From Allomyces macrogynus ATCC 38327 (Eukaryota; Blastocladiomycota; Blastocladiomycetes; Blastocladiales; Blastocladiaceae), in contig GG745386.1 in assembly GCA_000151295.1 (NCBI GenBank), forward strand, positions 127,262 through 164,416: a stretch of 37,155 bases of DNA. Direction: 5' to 3'. The notes under the pieces were generated by a model, which made no database searches, was not told the DNA's origin, and saw only the letters and a list, made by a program, of their open reading frames with translations. Shown one piece after another: positions 1 to 9,487 of the stretch. Made by a program: the position numbers and the translations under genes. Positions within the stretch are counted from its first letter, which is position 1, and each line of letters begins with the position of its first letter.

Positions 1-565
1 TCAGTTCAATCGCCAATCAATCAAGCGCTGTGCATCATCACCGCCGACAGAACGTACAATCTGCTTCTTGTGCGCGCCACCGGCGCCCTCCATCTCGTCG
101 CGCGTCGGGATCTTGAGCGTGGCCGCCTCGAACCCGGGCGAGAAAATGAACATGTTCTGAAACTCGCGTTCGTGCATGTCCGGCGGGAACCCGACGACAA
201 AGATGGTCGTGATGTCCTCTTGCGCGGCGGGGCCCGTCGCGTGCATGGCCGTTGGCGCGGGCATCACCGTCGGCGTCTGCGCGTTCGCGACAAAATGTAG
301 CGGCGGCGGCGGGTAGGCCGAGCGCGAGATCGGCGGGGCAGGATCGCCCGTGGCGGCGGGCATCGGCATCGGCGCGGCCGGCGGCGGCACGTACTGGTGC
401 AGGTGGTGGTGCGGCGAGGGCGCGATGCCGGGCGGGCCGGGCGGGGGCGGCGGGTAGGGGGGCGCAGTGGCGGCGTAGCCAGGCGGCGAGTGCGCGTTCG
501 GGATCACGCCTGGGGCCGGGCAAGTGCGGCGGGTAGGGGGCCATGAGCGCGGGGACGTGTTGCAT
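1..565 (-). CDS. Scw1/Whi3-like RRM RNA-binding protein, N-terminal part
   Basis: A proline-, alanine- and histidine-rich N-terminal region leads into the start of an RNA-recognition motif. The stretch IFVVGFPPDMHEREFQNMF followed by PGFEAATLKIP matches the conserved RRM entry of fungal Scw1/Whi3-type proteins, which bind mRNA and influence cell wall and cell-cycle control. The exon ends at about 58 on the minus strand with a GTACGT donor (57-52), so the rest of the gene lies beyond the window edge. The first ATG downstream of a TATA box is at 565 (MQHVPALMAPYPP...). Its frame runs out near 520-510, while the RRM is read in another frame, so one base appears extra (or two missing) in the G/C-rich stretch there. 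The family call rests on the RRM motif; the exact orthologue is inferred. Confidence 0.72.
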
Positions 566-786
566 CGGAGCGGACGGATTGGGGTATGGATCGAGTGCGG
601 CAAGAAGGGGATATCGGGGAGACGACGGTCGGGAAGACGACAGGCACGGGTCGCGGTCGGATCGAGAGTCTAGGCCGGCGGGCACGAAAGGGCACGGGCC
701 GGAGGAGAGAGAGCGGAATCGGGGAGGGCGAGTGCGGGCAGTGAGGGCGTGGAGGGGAGCGAGGGCGAGCGCGACGCGGTCTCGGC

Positions 787-792
787 TTTATA
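787..792 (-). promoter_or_regulatory. TATA box of the Scw1-like gene
   Basis: TATAAA on the minus strand within CCCCTATAAAGCCGAG, about 220 bases upstream of the first minus-strand ATG at 565. It is an A/T island in very G/C-rich DNA, and the pyrimidine-rich leader that follows fits a 5' UTR. Confidence 0.5.
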
Positions 793-1234
793 GGGGCGGC
801 AACGGAGAGCGCGGCGCGTCTTGAGCCCAATGCGCGCAGTTAGCGAGCGAGGAAGATGGCAGGGGCGGCGGGAGAGCGCGGCGAGCAAAGCCAATTTGGC
901 GCGATATCGCGCGTCGCGGCCGCCCACCTCGTTTGGCCGCTTGCGGGCTGCCCGGGTGCGAACGGCCAACGGCAGCAGCAGCGCGAGACGCGCTCGGTGC
1001 GAGACACGCCGCGTGCGCCCACGGGACGCGTCGGGAGACGTGCTTTGCCCAGGCACTTTGCTCCCGTGCGTGCTGCTCTCCCTCCGAGTCCCTTTCGAGT
1101 GCTGCTCGGCCTGGCCCGGACCTGACCGTTCGGACCGTCGACCAACCCCGCTCACCAGCGGGAAACCAAGCCACGTGGAAGGGAAGGGAAATCACGGATA
1201 TCTTTGCTCTCTGCCCCTGCGGCAGTGTCACACT
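793..1234. other. Intergenic region, no gene seen
   Basis: This G/C-rich stretch lies between the forkhead stop codon and the Scw1-like promoter, both on the minus strand. It should hold the forkhead 3' UTR and the upstream promoter of the next gene. Open frames here are long only because of base composition; none shows a recognisable domain. Confidence 0.4.
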
Positions 1235-2615
1235 TCAACACAACAAGAACGCCAGCGACATCTTGCCGCTCCCGCCCACGGGCCTTGCCAGCGGCAGGCG
1301 AACAGCCTCGACTGCCGGCGACAGCGGCGCGGCCACCGTGCGCTCCGACACGGCCGGCGACGGCGGCAGTTGTGGGGACAACGCCGCGGGCAGCATTGGC
1401 GACACGGGTTCTTGCGCGAGCGGCAGTGGTGCGGGCACGGCGCGCACCGAGCACGCGGGCGATCCGCACGGGCACGCCGGCACCTGTGCGGCGTGGCGTT
1501 CGGGCGTCTGCGGTGGCGACGCTGCGGCAGTGCTTGACCATGTCGGTGTCGGCATCACCATGGGCGGTGGTGGCGAGTGCGGGCCGACGTGCATGGGCTG
1601 CGTCGAGCGCGTCGGCGGCGACGGCAAGAGCATCGGCGACCCGACTGGAGGCGACGCGGCGTAGATCGGCCGATCGCGCGCGTCGCGCCCTTCTCCTTCC
1701 GGCACTGGCGACACGTGCGCGGCCGCAGCGGCAGCGTCGTCGGCCTCCAATATCCCGGCCGCCGTCCCACCCTGCGCAAAGTAGGTGCGGTAACCCGGCG
1801 CAAACGTCCACGCGGCGGTACGCGGCCCGCCGGTACTCGACCGCGCGCCACCAGTGACCGCGTCGTTGAGGTACTTGAACGAGGCCATTTTCTGGAAACA
1901 CGCGTGCCGCGACAGGTTGTACCGCACCGTGTTGCGCCAGCCGGTCTCTTGCGGGTCGCCGTAGTGCGCCGGGTACGCGCGCCGCAGGTAGGCGTAGATG
2001 TCGGGCAGCGTCACGGTCGAGGTCGGTGCGGCGAGCATGGCTTCGGCGATCAGCGCGACATAGTTTTTCGGCGGGCGACGGCGGCGCTTGCGGGGGGCGG
2101 GCGCGGTCGACGATGATTGCGGTTGCGCGGGTAACGGTGCAGGGGTTGTCGGGGTCGCGGGTAAGGTGGGCCACGTCGGGATGATCAGGCACGGCGGCCG
2201 CGCGGGGATCGCAGACGGGTTCGTCGACGTCGTTGTGGATGCCATGGTTGTGGTGGACTTGGTCGTAGAGCGTAGAGCGTCCATCCTTCGCGCGGGACGA
2301 GGGGCCCGCCGCGTATTTGACTTGTCGAGCATGGCGGCCGCAGCCTGATTTGCCCGACGACGCCGGCGGCGCACGATAGGAACAGCTGGCGCTGATGGCA
2401 CCATGGCGCGACGTGCCATCCGTGCCGCCGGCCCCCGTGCCGTTGATGGAGTTGCTGATGGGAAGATGGGAAGGTCTGTGCGCCAGGCTTTCAGCAAGGA
2501 CCCAGTTTGGCGGCTTTTGCGTCTCCTTCTCTCTCTGCGCGCTTCCCCGCACTTCAGGCGAGCGCGGACGATCATCTTCCAGCTCCATCACCGGCTGTTC
2601 CTCGCCTTCATCCAT
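1235..2615 (-). CDS. Forkhead (winged-helix) transcription factor
   Basis: The DNA-binding domain lies at about 2070-1770 on the minus strand. It shows KNYVALIAEAML (helix 1), TLPDIYAYLRRAYP (helix 2) and GWRNTVRYNLSRHACFQK, the recognition helix with the forkhead signature W-x-N-x-x-R-x-N-L-S. A basic RKRRRRPP run just before it is a likely nuclear signal. A long Pro/Ser/Ala tail follows and ends in a TGA stop. The N-terminus is acidic and starts at ATG 2615 (MDEGEEQPVMELEDD), in a frame with strong G/C third positions. That frame and the forkhead frame differ, and the switch falls between about 2200 and 2085. Either one base is extra, or a 49-nt intron (2133-2085, donor GTTACC) is removed; removing it leaves 443 codons in frame. 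Forkhead identity is firm; the join is not. Confidence 0.85.
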
Positions 2616-3009
2616 CGCTGTGACGCACGCGCCATGTTGCAGCGCCTGGGCCCAGGGTTCTTTTGGTCAACGGCGTGTCCTGTGTGGGGCCGATGCAGGC
2701 CAAGTTTCGGCGTTGATTAATATGTCCAGCATGTCTCTTCATGTCACCAAACGTTCCGACCACGTTTCCTCCGGACCGTTCCGACGCACCAACAGATGGC
2801 CGGCGCGGCAAGTGCCTGCTCATGTGGCGAACTGGGGCCTGGTTGACACCACGTCAGACAAAGTGCGTCTGAAAGGTGCAAGGCTGACCACGTCATTTCC
2901 ATCCAGCGTCCTCGTCAACTCGCTCCGCAGCTGACGCCGATCTCATCTGCTGTACGACCATTCCGACCCGTATTCCAGCCCACCAACTTGCTGCAACTGT
3001 TCAGAAACC
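2616..3009. other. Divergent promoter region
   Basis: About 390 bases separate the start codons of the minus-strand forkhead gene and the plus-strand TMEM234 gene. It presumably carries both promoters. I see no RNA gene, clear repeat or further coding frame. Confidence 0.4.
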
Positions 3010-3685
3010 ATGAATGAGCCGACCTCTCCTCCATCAACTACAGCCACGCTCTGGATCTTGGCCACAGTGCTTCTATGGGGCGCAACCAACCCATTCCTCC
3101 GCCGCGCCACAACCACGACCGGTCCACCAAGCGCCGACGATGCGTCCAAGCCAGCAGTGGACTGCGCTCCTGACCAACTGGCGCGTGAGTGTCAAACCGT
3201 GATTCAACGCATTTTGTTCTTCCGCCGCCGTGATCTGACGCGGGCCCCGTCGCGTGTAGTACCTTGTCCCACTCGCTCTGAACCTGTGCGGGTCGGCCGC
3301 GTTCGTCAAGACGTTGCAGGAAGCCGGTACGCATTGACGACGACCACGAGGACCAGCGCCCGTATTTCTGCCCCATGCCGCTGACGTCCGCGTTGTCCAT
3401 CTTTTTTTTTTTTTTCCAGACCTCGCTCTGGCCAGCCCCATGGTCAACTCGCTTACGCTCGCCGTGACCTGGCTCACCGGGTGGTTGCTTGGCGAAAACG
3501 TGACGGACGCGCGTACGTTGATCCGCTCACTTTCGTGACTGGTGCTGGTACTGGTGGTGTTCCGTGCGGCTTGCGTCAACGCAGAATGTTGATTCTCCCC
3601 TCCTCTTGTTATGTGTTCTCGTCCAGGAACCACGACGGGCATTCTTCTCGTCGGTGCCGGGTCATTTCTGTGCATGACGGCGTGA
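3010..3685 (+). CDS. TMEM234 family (UPF0546) membrane protein, four exons
   Basis: A small multi-pass membrane protein of the TMEM234/UPF0546 family, related to the drug/metabolite transporter fold; function unknown. Exon 1 (3010-3198) holds LWILATVLLWGATNPFLRR, the family's first helix. Exon 2 (3260-3326) gives YLVPLALNLCGSAAF, exon 3 (3420-3512) gives DLALASPMVNSLTLAVTWLTG and LLGENVTDAR, and exon 4 (3627-3685) gives GILLVGAGSFLCM and a TGA stop. Introns are 3199-3259, 3327-3419 (T-rich acceptor) and 3513-3626. Together the exons make 135 residues in one frame, close to the family's usual size. The canonical-looking GTGAGT at 3185 does not keep the frame, but the GTGATT at 3199 does, so the first donor is less certain than the others. 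Confidence 0.87.
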
Positions 3686-4322
3686 TCGGCACCAAGACCC
3701 TCCTCCCCCGCAAGACCCGCGCCATTTGCGCATCATGTTTCGCGGGCGCGGCGGCGCCGTCACGTCTAGTGCCAGTGTCGCTTCCGTTCCTGCAAACCCG
3801 GTTCCGCCGCACGCGCGCGTCTTGCTCCACCACATCACGGCGCGGTCCTGTGGCCATAGCCACCACGTATCGACGCCCGCTCAACCTGTCCATGGCGCCC
3901 TTGGCGAGACCAATACGACGTGGCTTCGTTTCCCTCGGCCAGCGTCGTGCGCGTCCGGTGCGAAGTGGGCTGACAGGGTGGCCGGTTTGGCGAGTGCGCG
4001 CTGGTCGTGCTGATTCAATATGGTTGCTGGGTTTGTGGTGGCGGTTCGGTAGGATGTGGTGCGTGGTATCGGTCGTGCTCGGTTCGACCTGAATCAGGGG
4101 TGGGCAGGAACGAAGTGCAACTAGAACGGAGTAACGAATGGCATGGAGAGCATCAGAGGGGAGCAAAAGAAATGCGCCATGCTCATTCAATAAGTGCGGG
4201 ATCGGCGATGGTCCGTTTCCATGGCCAGCGCGACACATCCATGCATTCGCACCCATCCACACCAAGCCAGCACAAGGAACGTACAATCACAGCACCACCA
4301 ACGAGCACCTATCGCGCATCAC
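3686..4322. other. Intergenic region, no gene seen
   Basis: This region lies downstream of TMEM234 and downstream of the minus-strand family copy that ends at 4323. Open frames on both strands show no domain, signal peptide or consistent third-position G/C bias. I see nothing else in it. Confidence 0.35.
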
Positions 4323-4511
4323 CTACGGCAGCGCGCACAGTGTGTAGACGGGCACGAGAATCAGCGCGACCATGCTGAGCTGTGTCGTGAACGGCATCTG
4401 CATGGCCACGCCGGCAAACGAATTGCCAGACCGTGACGCGATCGCGGCACCGTGGCAAATGGGCTTCATTTCCCGCGCAGTCGGCCGCCTGTGCCCACTG
4501 CTGAACGGCAC
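4323..4511 (-). pseudogene. Copy D of an unknown gene family (3' end only)
   Basis: A C-terminal fragment reading AIASRSGNSFAGVAMQM and then SMVALILVPVYTLCALP before a TAG stop. It aligns with the tails of the copies at 4675-5400 (NSYASIGIEM ... VVAPILAPVYPLCARS) and at 27558-28397 (DSYAGVAIQM ... SMVALALTPVYPLCVLP). Copies D and C share short exact nucleotide runs such as CAGCATGGTCGCGCT. Upstream of about 4480 the similarity fades and no full gene body is present, so this looks like a truncated duplicate of the neighbouring copy A, about 350 bases away in the same orientation. Function unknown; the hydrophobic end suggests a membrane segment. Confidence 0.55.
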
Positions 4512-4674
4512 GCTTCGCGGCCATGGTCACCACGTGTCAAGGGCGCATCACCCATTGCAACAACCAAGATCCATTCCGTTAAAGCAACGTCACAACCCAG
4601 GCGCGATGACCGCCGATAAAAAAACGAGCGACAACACATTCCACGACGAACACAAACGACGCGCGGCCCACCGC

Positions 4675-5400
4675 CTACGACCGCGCGCACAGCGGGTAGA
4701 CGGGCGCGAGAATCGGTGCGACCACGCTCGACTTTTTCATCACGGCCATCTCGATGCCGATACTGGCATACGAGTTGCCGTACCACGACGCGATCACGGC
4801 CGCGTCGTGCGGGTTCAACTTGATCGCCGCGCTCACGCGCACAATCTTGAGTAGCCCGTCCTAGTTGCTGACGGTCACATCGGCCAAGACCATGGCCTGG
4901 CACGCAGCGACCGCGGCCGCGCGCGTCGACACTTGCCGGCCGAGGTCACGACCTTGAACGGCGGGGGCGGGGTCGGGCACTGGTCATGTGGTAACAAGAG
5001 AACAATCGATCAGTGATGAGTGCTTCCAGGCAGAGAGCAGCAATCGAAGAGAAACGACTCGAGCCGCCAATCCGGACTACTTCAGGCTTGACGCGGATCT
5101 CGACGCCCTCAGTCCCGGCAAGTCGCGTAATCACAACTGACGCCGTGCCGGTCGCGAGCGGGTAGCTGCCCGAAACGAGGTTCCATGGAATTTTGGAAGC
5201 AAACACATCAACCAGCAGAACAAGCCCTTTCGTCTCGGTCACATTTCTGACAAGATTTGTTTTTGCCTCAATGTTTACTACGTTCAACCGGTTTCGCTCG
5301 CGCCATTTTGTTTCGAGCGCGACCACGTTCGTGTCGGTGCTGCTGCCCAATCGCCAGATTGCTTCGAGGTATCGCAAATACCAGCAACAAGGCACGAAAA
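4675..5400 (-). pseudogene. Copy A of an unknown gene family, disabled
   Basis: The middle part (about 5190-5080) reads SGSYPLATGTASVVITRLAG, matching KGTYPLAAGSTSLVFKR in copy C and KGTFPLVVGENAFVITRIAG in copy B. The 3' part (about 4920-4675) reads VLADVTVSN, stop, GLLKIVRVSAAIKLNPHDAA, VIASWYGNSYAS and finally APILAPVYPLCARS with a TAG stop. The internal stop (about 4864) lies where copy C has a lysine, AAG against TAG, so it looks like a point nonsense mutation. The two parts are in different frames, perhaps through an intron ending near 4975. The N-terminus is not clear. It lies tail-to-head just downstream of CFAP210 on the same strand. I cannot name the family. Confidence 0.55.
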
Positions 5401-5516
5401 TACTCGAGTTTGATTTCCAGCCCATGCCCCATCCAGTCGTCCAGTTGCACGCCATGAACACCACAAGATCCCAGCTCTTGCTGCCGTCCACCTACCCACT
5501 TCTCTTAACCCTCCCT

Positions 5517-7373
5517 CTAGTCCAACCCGAGCCGATGGAACGTATCATCCTCGCGCTCGCCAAAATGTAAGCCACGTGCGCGCGGGTCCAAGTCCATTTC
5601 CGCGAGTTTCTTGGCCACGGGTGCCGGGTCGTTGCCGATCACGCGCAGGTCGCGGCAGAGGTGCGACGCAAACTGGTGCAAGTCGCGGTCCTCGCGCAAC
5701 TTGCGGTCGGCCGCGTCTTGGTGCTCACGGTGGTGTGCAGCACGTTCGGCACGCTCGGCCCGTAAATGGTCGTCCTATCCGCGAATGGAAGAATGGTCAA
5801 TCACTTCATCATTCCACCCACCCCGGTCATCTCAACCACCAAAACGTACAATCTCCTTGCGGTACAAGTCGCCGTAGACAGCCTGGATACGCTTGACGCG
5901 CTCCTTGCGACGTTCGGCCGAATGCGCGGCGGCGCGCGCCACGGCCTCGGACGCCTTGCGACCGTCAGCGGCCTCGAGGCGTGCGAGCACCTGTTGTTGC
6001 CGCCGCTCCTCAATCCCGAGCTGCAGGGCCTCGACGGTCGCAGCCGTGTTGCGTGCACGCTGCTCGGCTTCGGCACGGGCGCGGCGATCACCGTCGCCGT
6101 CGTGCGCGTGCTCGATCTTTTGCAGGAAATCGGACCGCGCCGCGTGGAACGCGACGAGTTGCGGGACTTGTTGCGCGGCGACGGCTTCATTGCGCTCGAT
6201 GCGGGCGCTACGCGCAGAGCGAGCACTCATCAGCATCGTTGCGCATGAGGACTACAAGATGAGCAAAGAAAGGAAAACGTACCGAATCATGGCCGCTTCG
6301 GTCGCGCGCCGCTGCAGCGCAATCCGCTCCTTGATCCGCAAAATATGCCCATGGATCCGATCCAGTTCCGCGGCCTCGTCCTTCGCATGCGCGTCACGCG
6401 CGTGCTTATCCTTGACGCACCAGTCGAGCACCTCCACCAACTCCTTGGTCTGCTGCGCCTTGCGCCGCGTCGCGCGCGCCTTATCGGCACGGTCCTCGGC
6501 GAGCGCCGCACTCGCTTGCTCGGCACACCAGTCGCGCAAGTCGGCACGTTCCTGCGCGTGCGCGGTACGGTGCGACTCGGACATGTTGCGGTTCGTCTGA
6601 GCAATGGCCCACTTGCATCGCTTTGACTTGCTGGGCACGCGCGGCGGCGGCCGCGTCAGCCGCGGCGAGACGCGCGAGGTCGGAGAGAAGCGTGTCGAGC
6701 GCGCGTTGCGCCGCAAGATCATGCTCGGTTTTCTTGTAGTCGATTTGGGCTTGCCGCTCCTGGGAGAGAGGGGCGAGATGGAGTGAGCGGCGACGTTGCG
6801 GTTGGACGCAAGCGGTTGACGATGTACCTTGAGCACTTGCGTGATGAGCGCCTGCGAGTTGAGCTGCCGCACGCGCACGTCCTGCAAGTACTGCATTTTC
6901 TTGGCGCGCTCCACCATGGCCTGCCGCTCGGCCGCCTTGACGACGGCCCAGTCCTGGTCGATTTGCTGCCGTTGTTCCTAGCCGACGTGCCGCGCCCGCG
7001 AATCAGCTCCACCGTACTCCGAATCCCGCATCAAAGAATTCGTGAAACGTACTTCGGCGGCACGCGCCTTTTCGTGCTGCGCGGCGAGTCGCGCCTTGCG
7101 CTGCCCGGCAATCGTGTTGTTCCACTTGGCGACCATGGCCACTGACTGCTCGTGCAGGCGTTTTTTCTACCCCACCCCACCCGCGCGGGATCAGTCCAGC
7201 ACCTGGAACGCGTTGGGGTCGCAGGAAGGAAGTACCTCAGCCTGCAATGCCGCCTGCCGGCGCCACTCGGGCGGATGGTACTTGGCGTCCTTGTCGGCGA
7301 CGGCGCGGTGCAGCCGCAAGTAGTCGGCAAACGCAATTTGGGATCCAGGCGGGCCTGGAGCTCCGGCAGTCAT
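5517..7373 (-). CDS. CFAP210 (CCDC173)-like ciliary inner-microtubule protein
   Basis: A six-exon coiled-coil protein of about 497 residues. Exons on the minus strand: 7373-7236, 7166-7053, 6977-6828, 6759-6283, 6207-5850 and 5774-5517, with GTAC donors and a TAG stop. It is rich in Glu, Lys, Arg and Ala. QSVAMVAKWNNTIAGQRKAR and, further on, ERAKKMQYLQDVRVRQLNSQ then LITQVLKERQAQI match the conserved core of CFAP210, a protein lining the inside of axonemal doublet microtubules. This implies a flagellated cell stage. One extra G near 6606 (GTGGGCC) breaks the frame in the middle of the coiled coil; removing it joins both halves. The ATG at 7373 opens the frame; a better-placed ATG at 7599 starts a further proline-rich stretch, but I could not splice that on in frame. 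Confidence 0.72.
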
Positions 7374-9308
7374 GAGCCCGGCAGCCGTTGGTGGAGCCGA
7401 GTGCGCCGCGGCACCAGCGGGGTTGCGAGCCGTCGGGAGCGCGGGGAGGAGCGCCGGGTCGTCGCTCGCGAGGCCTACCGGCCGCCGATGGGATGGGTAA
7501 GCGTACGTGGACGAGCAGGAGGTAGGGTGAGCGGCCGGTACCGGTGTAGTAGCCGGGTTTGTGCGGCGCAGGCGCGGTTGAGCGCGGCGGCGACGCCATG
7601 GCTGAGATGTTGGTGGGTAGGCGAGGAAGATGCCGTGGAGCGAATGAAGAGTAATGGGCGCGATCGGCGTGCGCGGGCGAGCAGCAGAGCCGGCGGACGT
7701 GAAGAGGGGCCCGGGCTGGCCACCGTCTATGTGTATGCGGAGCGCGGCACTCGGGGGGGGCAGGTGGACCAGCGCGTGCGGTTGGTTGGGCGTCGAATGC
7801 AGCAAAATGCGCGGGGTGATTGCCTGAAGGGTGCAAGAGGTGCAGATTGCAGCAGGTCGGCGTGGCAGCAACGTCGGTGGCAAGAAGCGGTGATTTTGAG
7901 GAGCTGGACTGTGATATACGCGGTCACGTGCTGACGGCTTTGCGGTCCTTGATCGTTATTGACCGCGCTTGAGCGACGTCACCTTGAGCGGCGTTGATGT
8001 CGATGTCAGGACCGAACTGACCCGAGCGACTCCTGCCATCAACAAACGCCGCGGTCTTCGTACCCACAAATTCGCGACCCTGGACTGCCTCATTGGAGTT
8101 GGTGGCACGGCTCGACCCGTCTTGGCCAGGCAAACGATGGCATCCTTTGAGGCTTCCCATTGAATCCAGCAAACGCTTAATACAAGCGGGTATGGCCGAG
8201 TCAGGTTTTGAGCTTGATTATTGTTTTGTACAAAGACCTGATTGAAAGTTGGTCCCGCCGATGCGGTATGGACAGACCCGTTTTTGCCAGAAGAGAATTT
8301 CTTGGTTTGCTATTGCTTTTTGCTGTCATCTAGCAGTTGACGCGCGAGAGCGCAAAATCAGCACGCCTGCTGCCAAGTGAAAGCGTTTTGGCTCATGGAA
8401 ACAGCGGAAACAGCGCCAATGCCGCCAACAGTGCAGCTCTTTGCCTGGCGTGAAGGTCAGCCGCACGTTTGCTCACGTTTGCTCGAGCTTGACGTCCAAA
8501 ATGGCCACGTTTTCACAGGTTTTGCGCCGTACACCTTACGCCTCACGGGCGCAAAATGAAGGCGGCCGAGAGCATAATTTTGGGCGTGCGCCTCCGAACG
8601 CTGCTGTTTTTTCGAGCCAAACGTGGGCGTGCCACCTGTGCCTCCTCTGCACGAGATCCAGCTCGTGTTGGTGGTTGGTGTGCCTGGGTTTCGTTCGAGA
8701 CGTTTCCGTGGTGAGACCCAGGGAGAGGCGAGGGGAGGCGAGGGCTGGCTGGGGCTGGTGCGGATTGCTGATTCGCATTTCCAGAAGCGTTTGTGGAGAA
8801 CAAAGCATGCGCGCGTCTGCGTTCGCCAGGTGCCAGGTGAGTGGGCGCCGGATTTTGGAGAGGACAATTGAGCAAAGATTGCGGAGGGGCTCATGTTGCG
8901 CACGTGTTGCGACTGACCATTCATCTCCTCTTCTGCGAACGGATTCAACTCCAGATTGCGGGCGACCGCAGAACCTCCGGCCACATTCTTGCTGCTGCGT
9001 CCTCGGCGGGTGACCCCTGTATTTGTCGACCAATCTTTAATGTGGAAGCCAAGATTGGGCAAAGATAAATGCCAAGAGCATGTCGCATGAGTGAGCAGCA
9101 AGAATGGTGCGAGGTTTGGACGTTTGAGTGTTGCTGCGAGGTGGCTGGATTCGGAGATGCGAAATCCGATCGCACTCTGGGTCAGAGGCGCAGATCCATC
9201 TTCGCCAAGGTCCACCATCGCTGCGGCCATTGCCGCCCACCACGCTATTGCATTGCACCGCTCGCATCTCGCTCGCAAACTCTGCAAAAGCCGCCCACCG
9301 CCGCCGAC
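7374..9308. other. Divergent intergenic region with a structured A/T-rich island
   Basis: Nearly 2 kb lie between CFAP210 (minus) and the calcium ATPase (plus). The first 230 bases may still be CFAP210 5' exon: a reading frame from ATG 7599 has strong third-position G/C. The part around 8160-8400 is clearly more A/T-rich and holds a possible RNA hairpin (8196-8268). The remaining frames on either strand show no recognisable protein. Confidence 0.35.
8196..8268 (+). other. Possible structured RNA / degenerate tRNA-like element
   Basis: Outer bases GCGGG pair with CCCGC about 70 bases later. Inside, TCAGGTTTTG pairs with CAAAGACCTGA (one bulge). TATGGCCGAGT resembles a tRNA A-box, and TTTTT runs follow at about 8281. 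There is no good B-box or T-arm and no clean anticodon arm, so it is not a normal tRNA. It may be a decayed tRNA-derived element or chance. Confidence 0.2.
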
Positions 9309-9314
9309 TATAAC
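9309..9314 (+). promoter_or_regulatory. Possible TATA element of the calcium ATPase
   Basis: TATAAC in an otherwise G/C-rich stretch, about 174 bases before the ATG at 9488. The spacing fits the TATA-like elements seen before the glutathione reductase and Scw1-like genes. Confidence 0.3.
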
Positions 9315-9487
9315 TATCGCCCACCTCCCCAAAGCGTTCACACGCTTGTCGCTGCCAACGTTGTCCAGGCTCGCCATCATCCTGTCTTCCACGCCCGCGC
9401 CCGCCGCATCGAACGACCGCGCGCTCGCTGCACTCGCACCCGACCAAGCTTGCTGTTGCTGATCGCTCTTTTGTGCCCGTCGCCAAC

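Noticed and set aside
7521..7552. A 32-nt intron linking ATG 7599 to the CFAP210 frame
   Set aside because: GTACGC and GGTAG ends exist, but removing them does not bring the two parts into the same frame.
8196..8268. A tRNA gene
   Set aside because: The A-box-like start and closing stem are there, but no proper D-arm, anticodon arm or T-arm/B-box can be drawn.
8457..9392. Long minus-strand frame upstream of the calcium ATPase
   Set aside because: No domain, no steady third-position G/C bias, and it covers the presumed promoter and leader of the ATPase.
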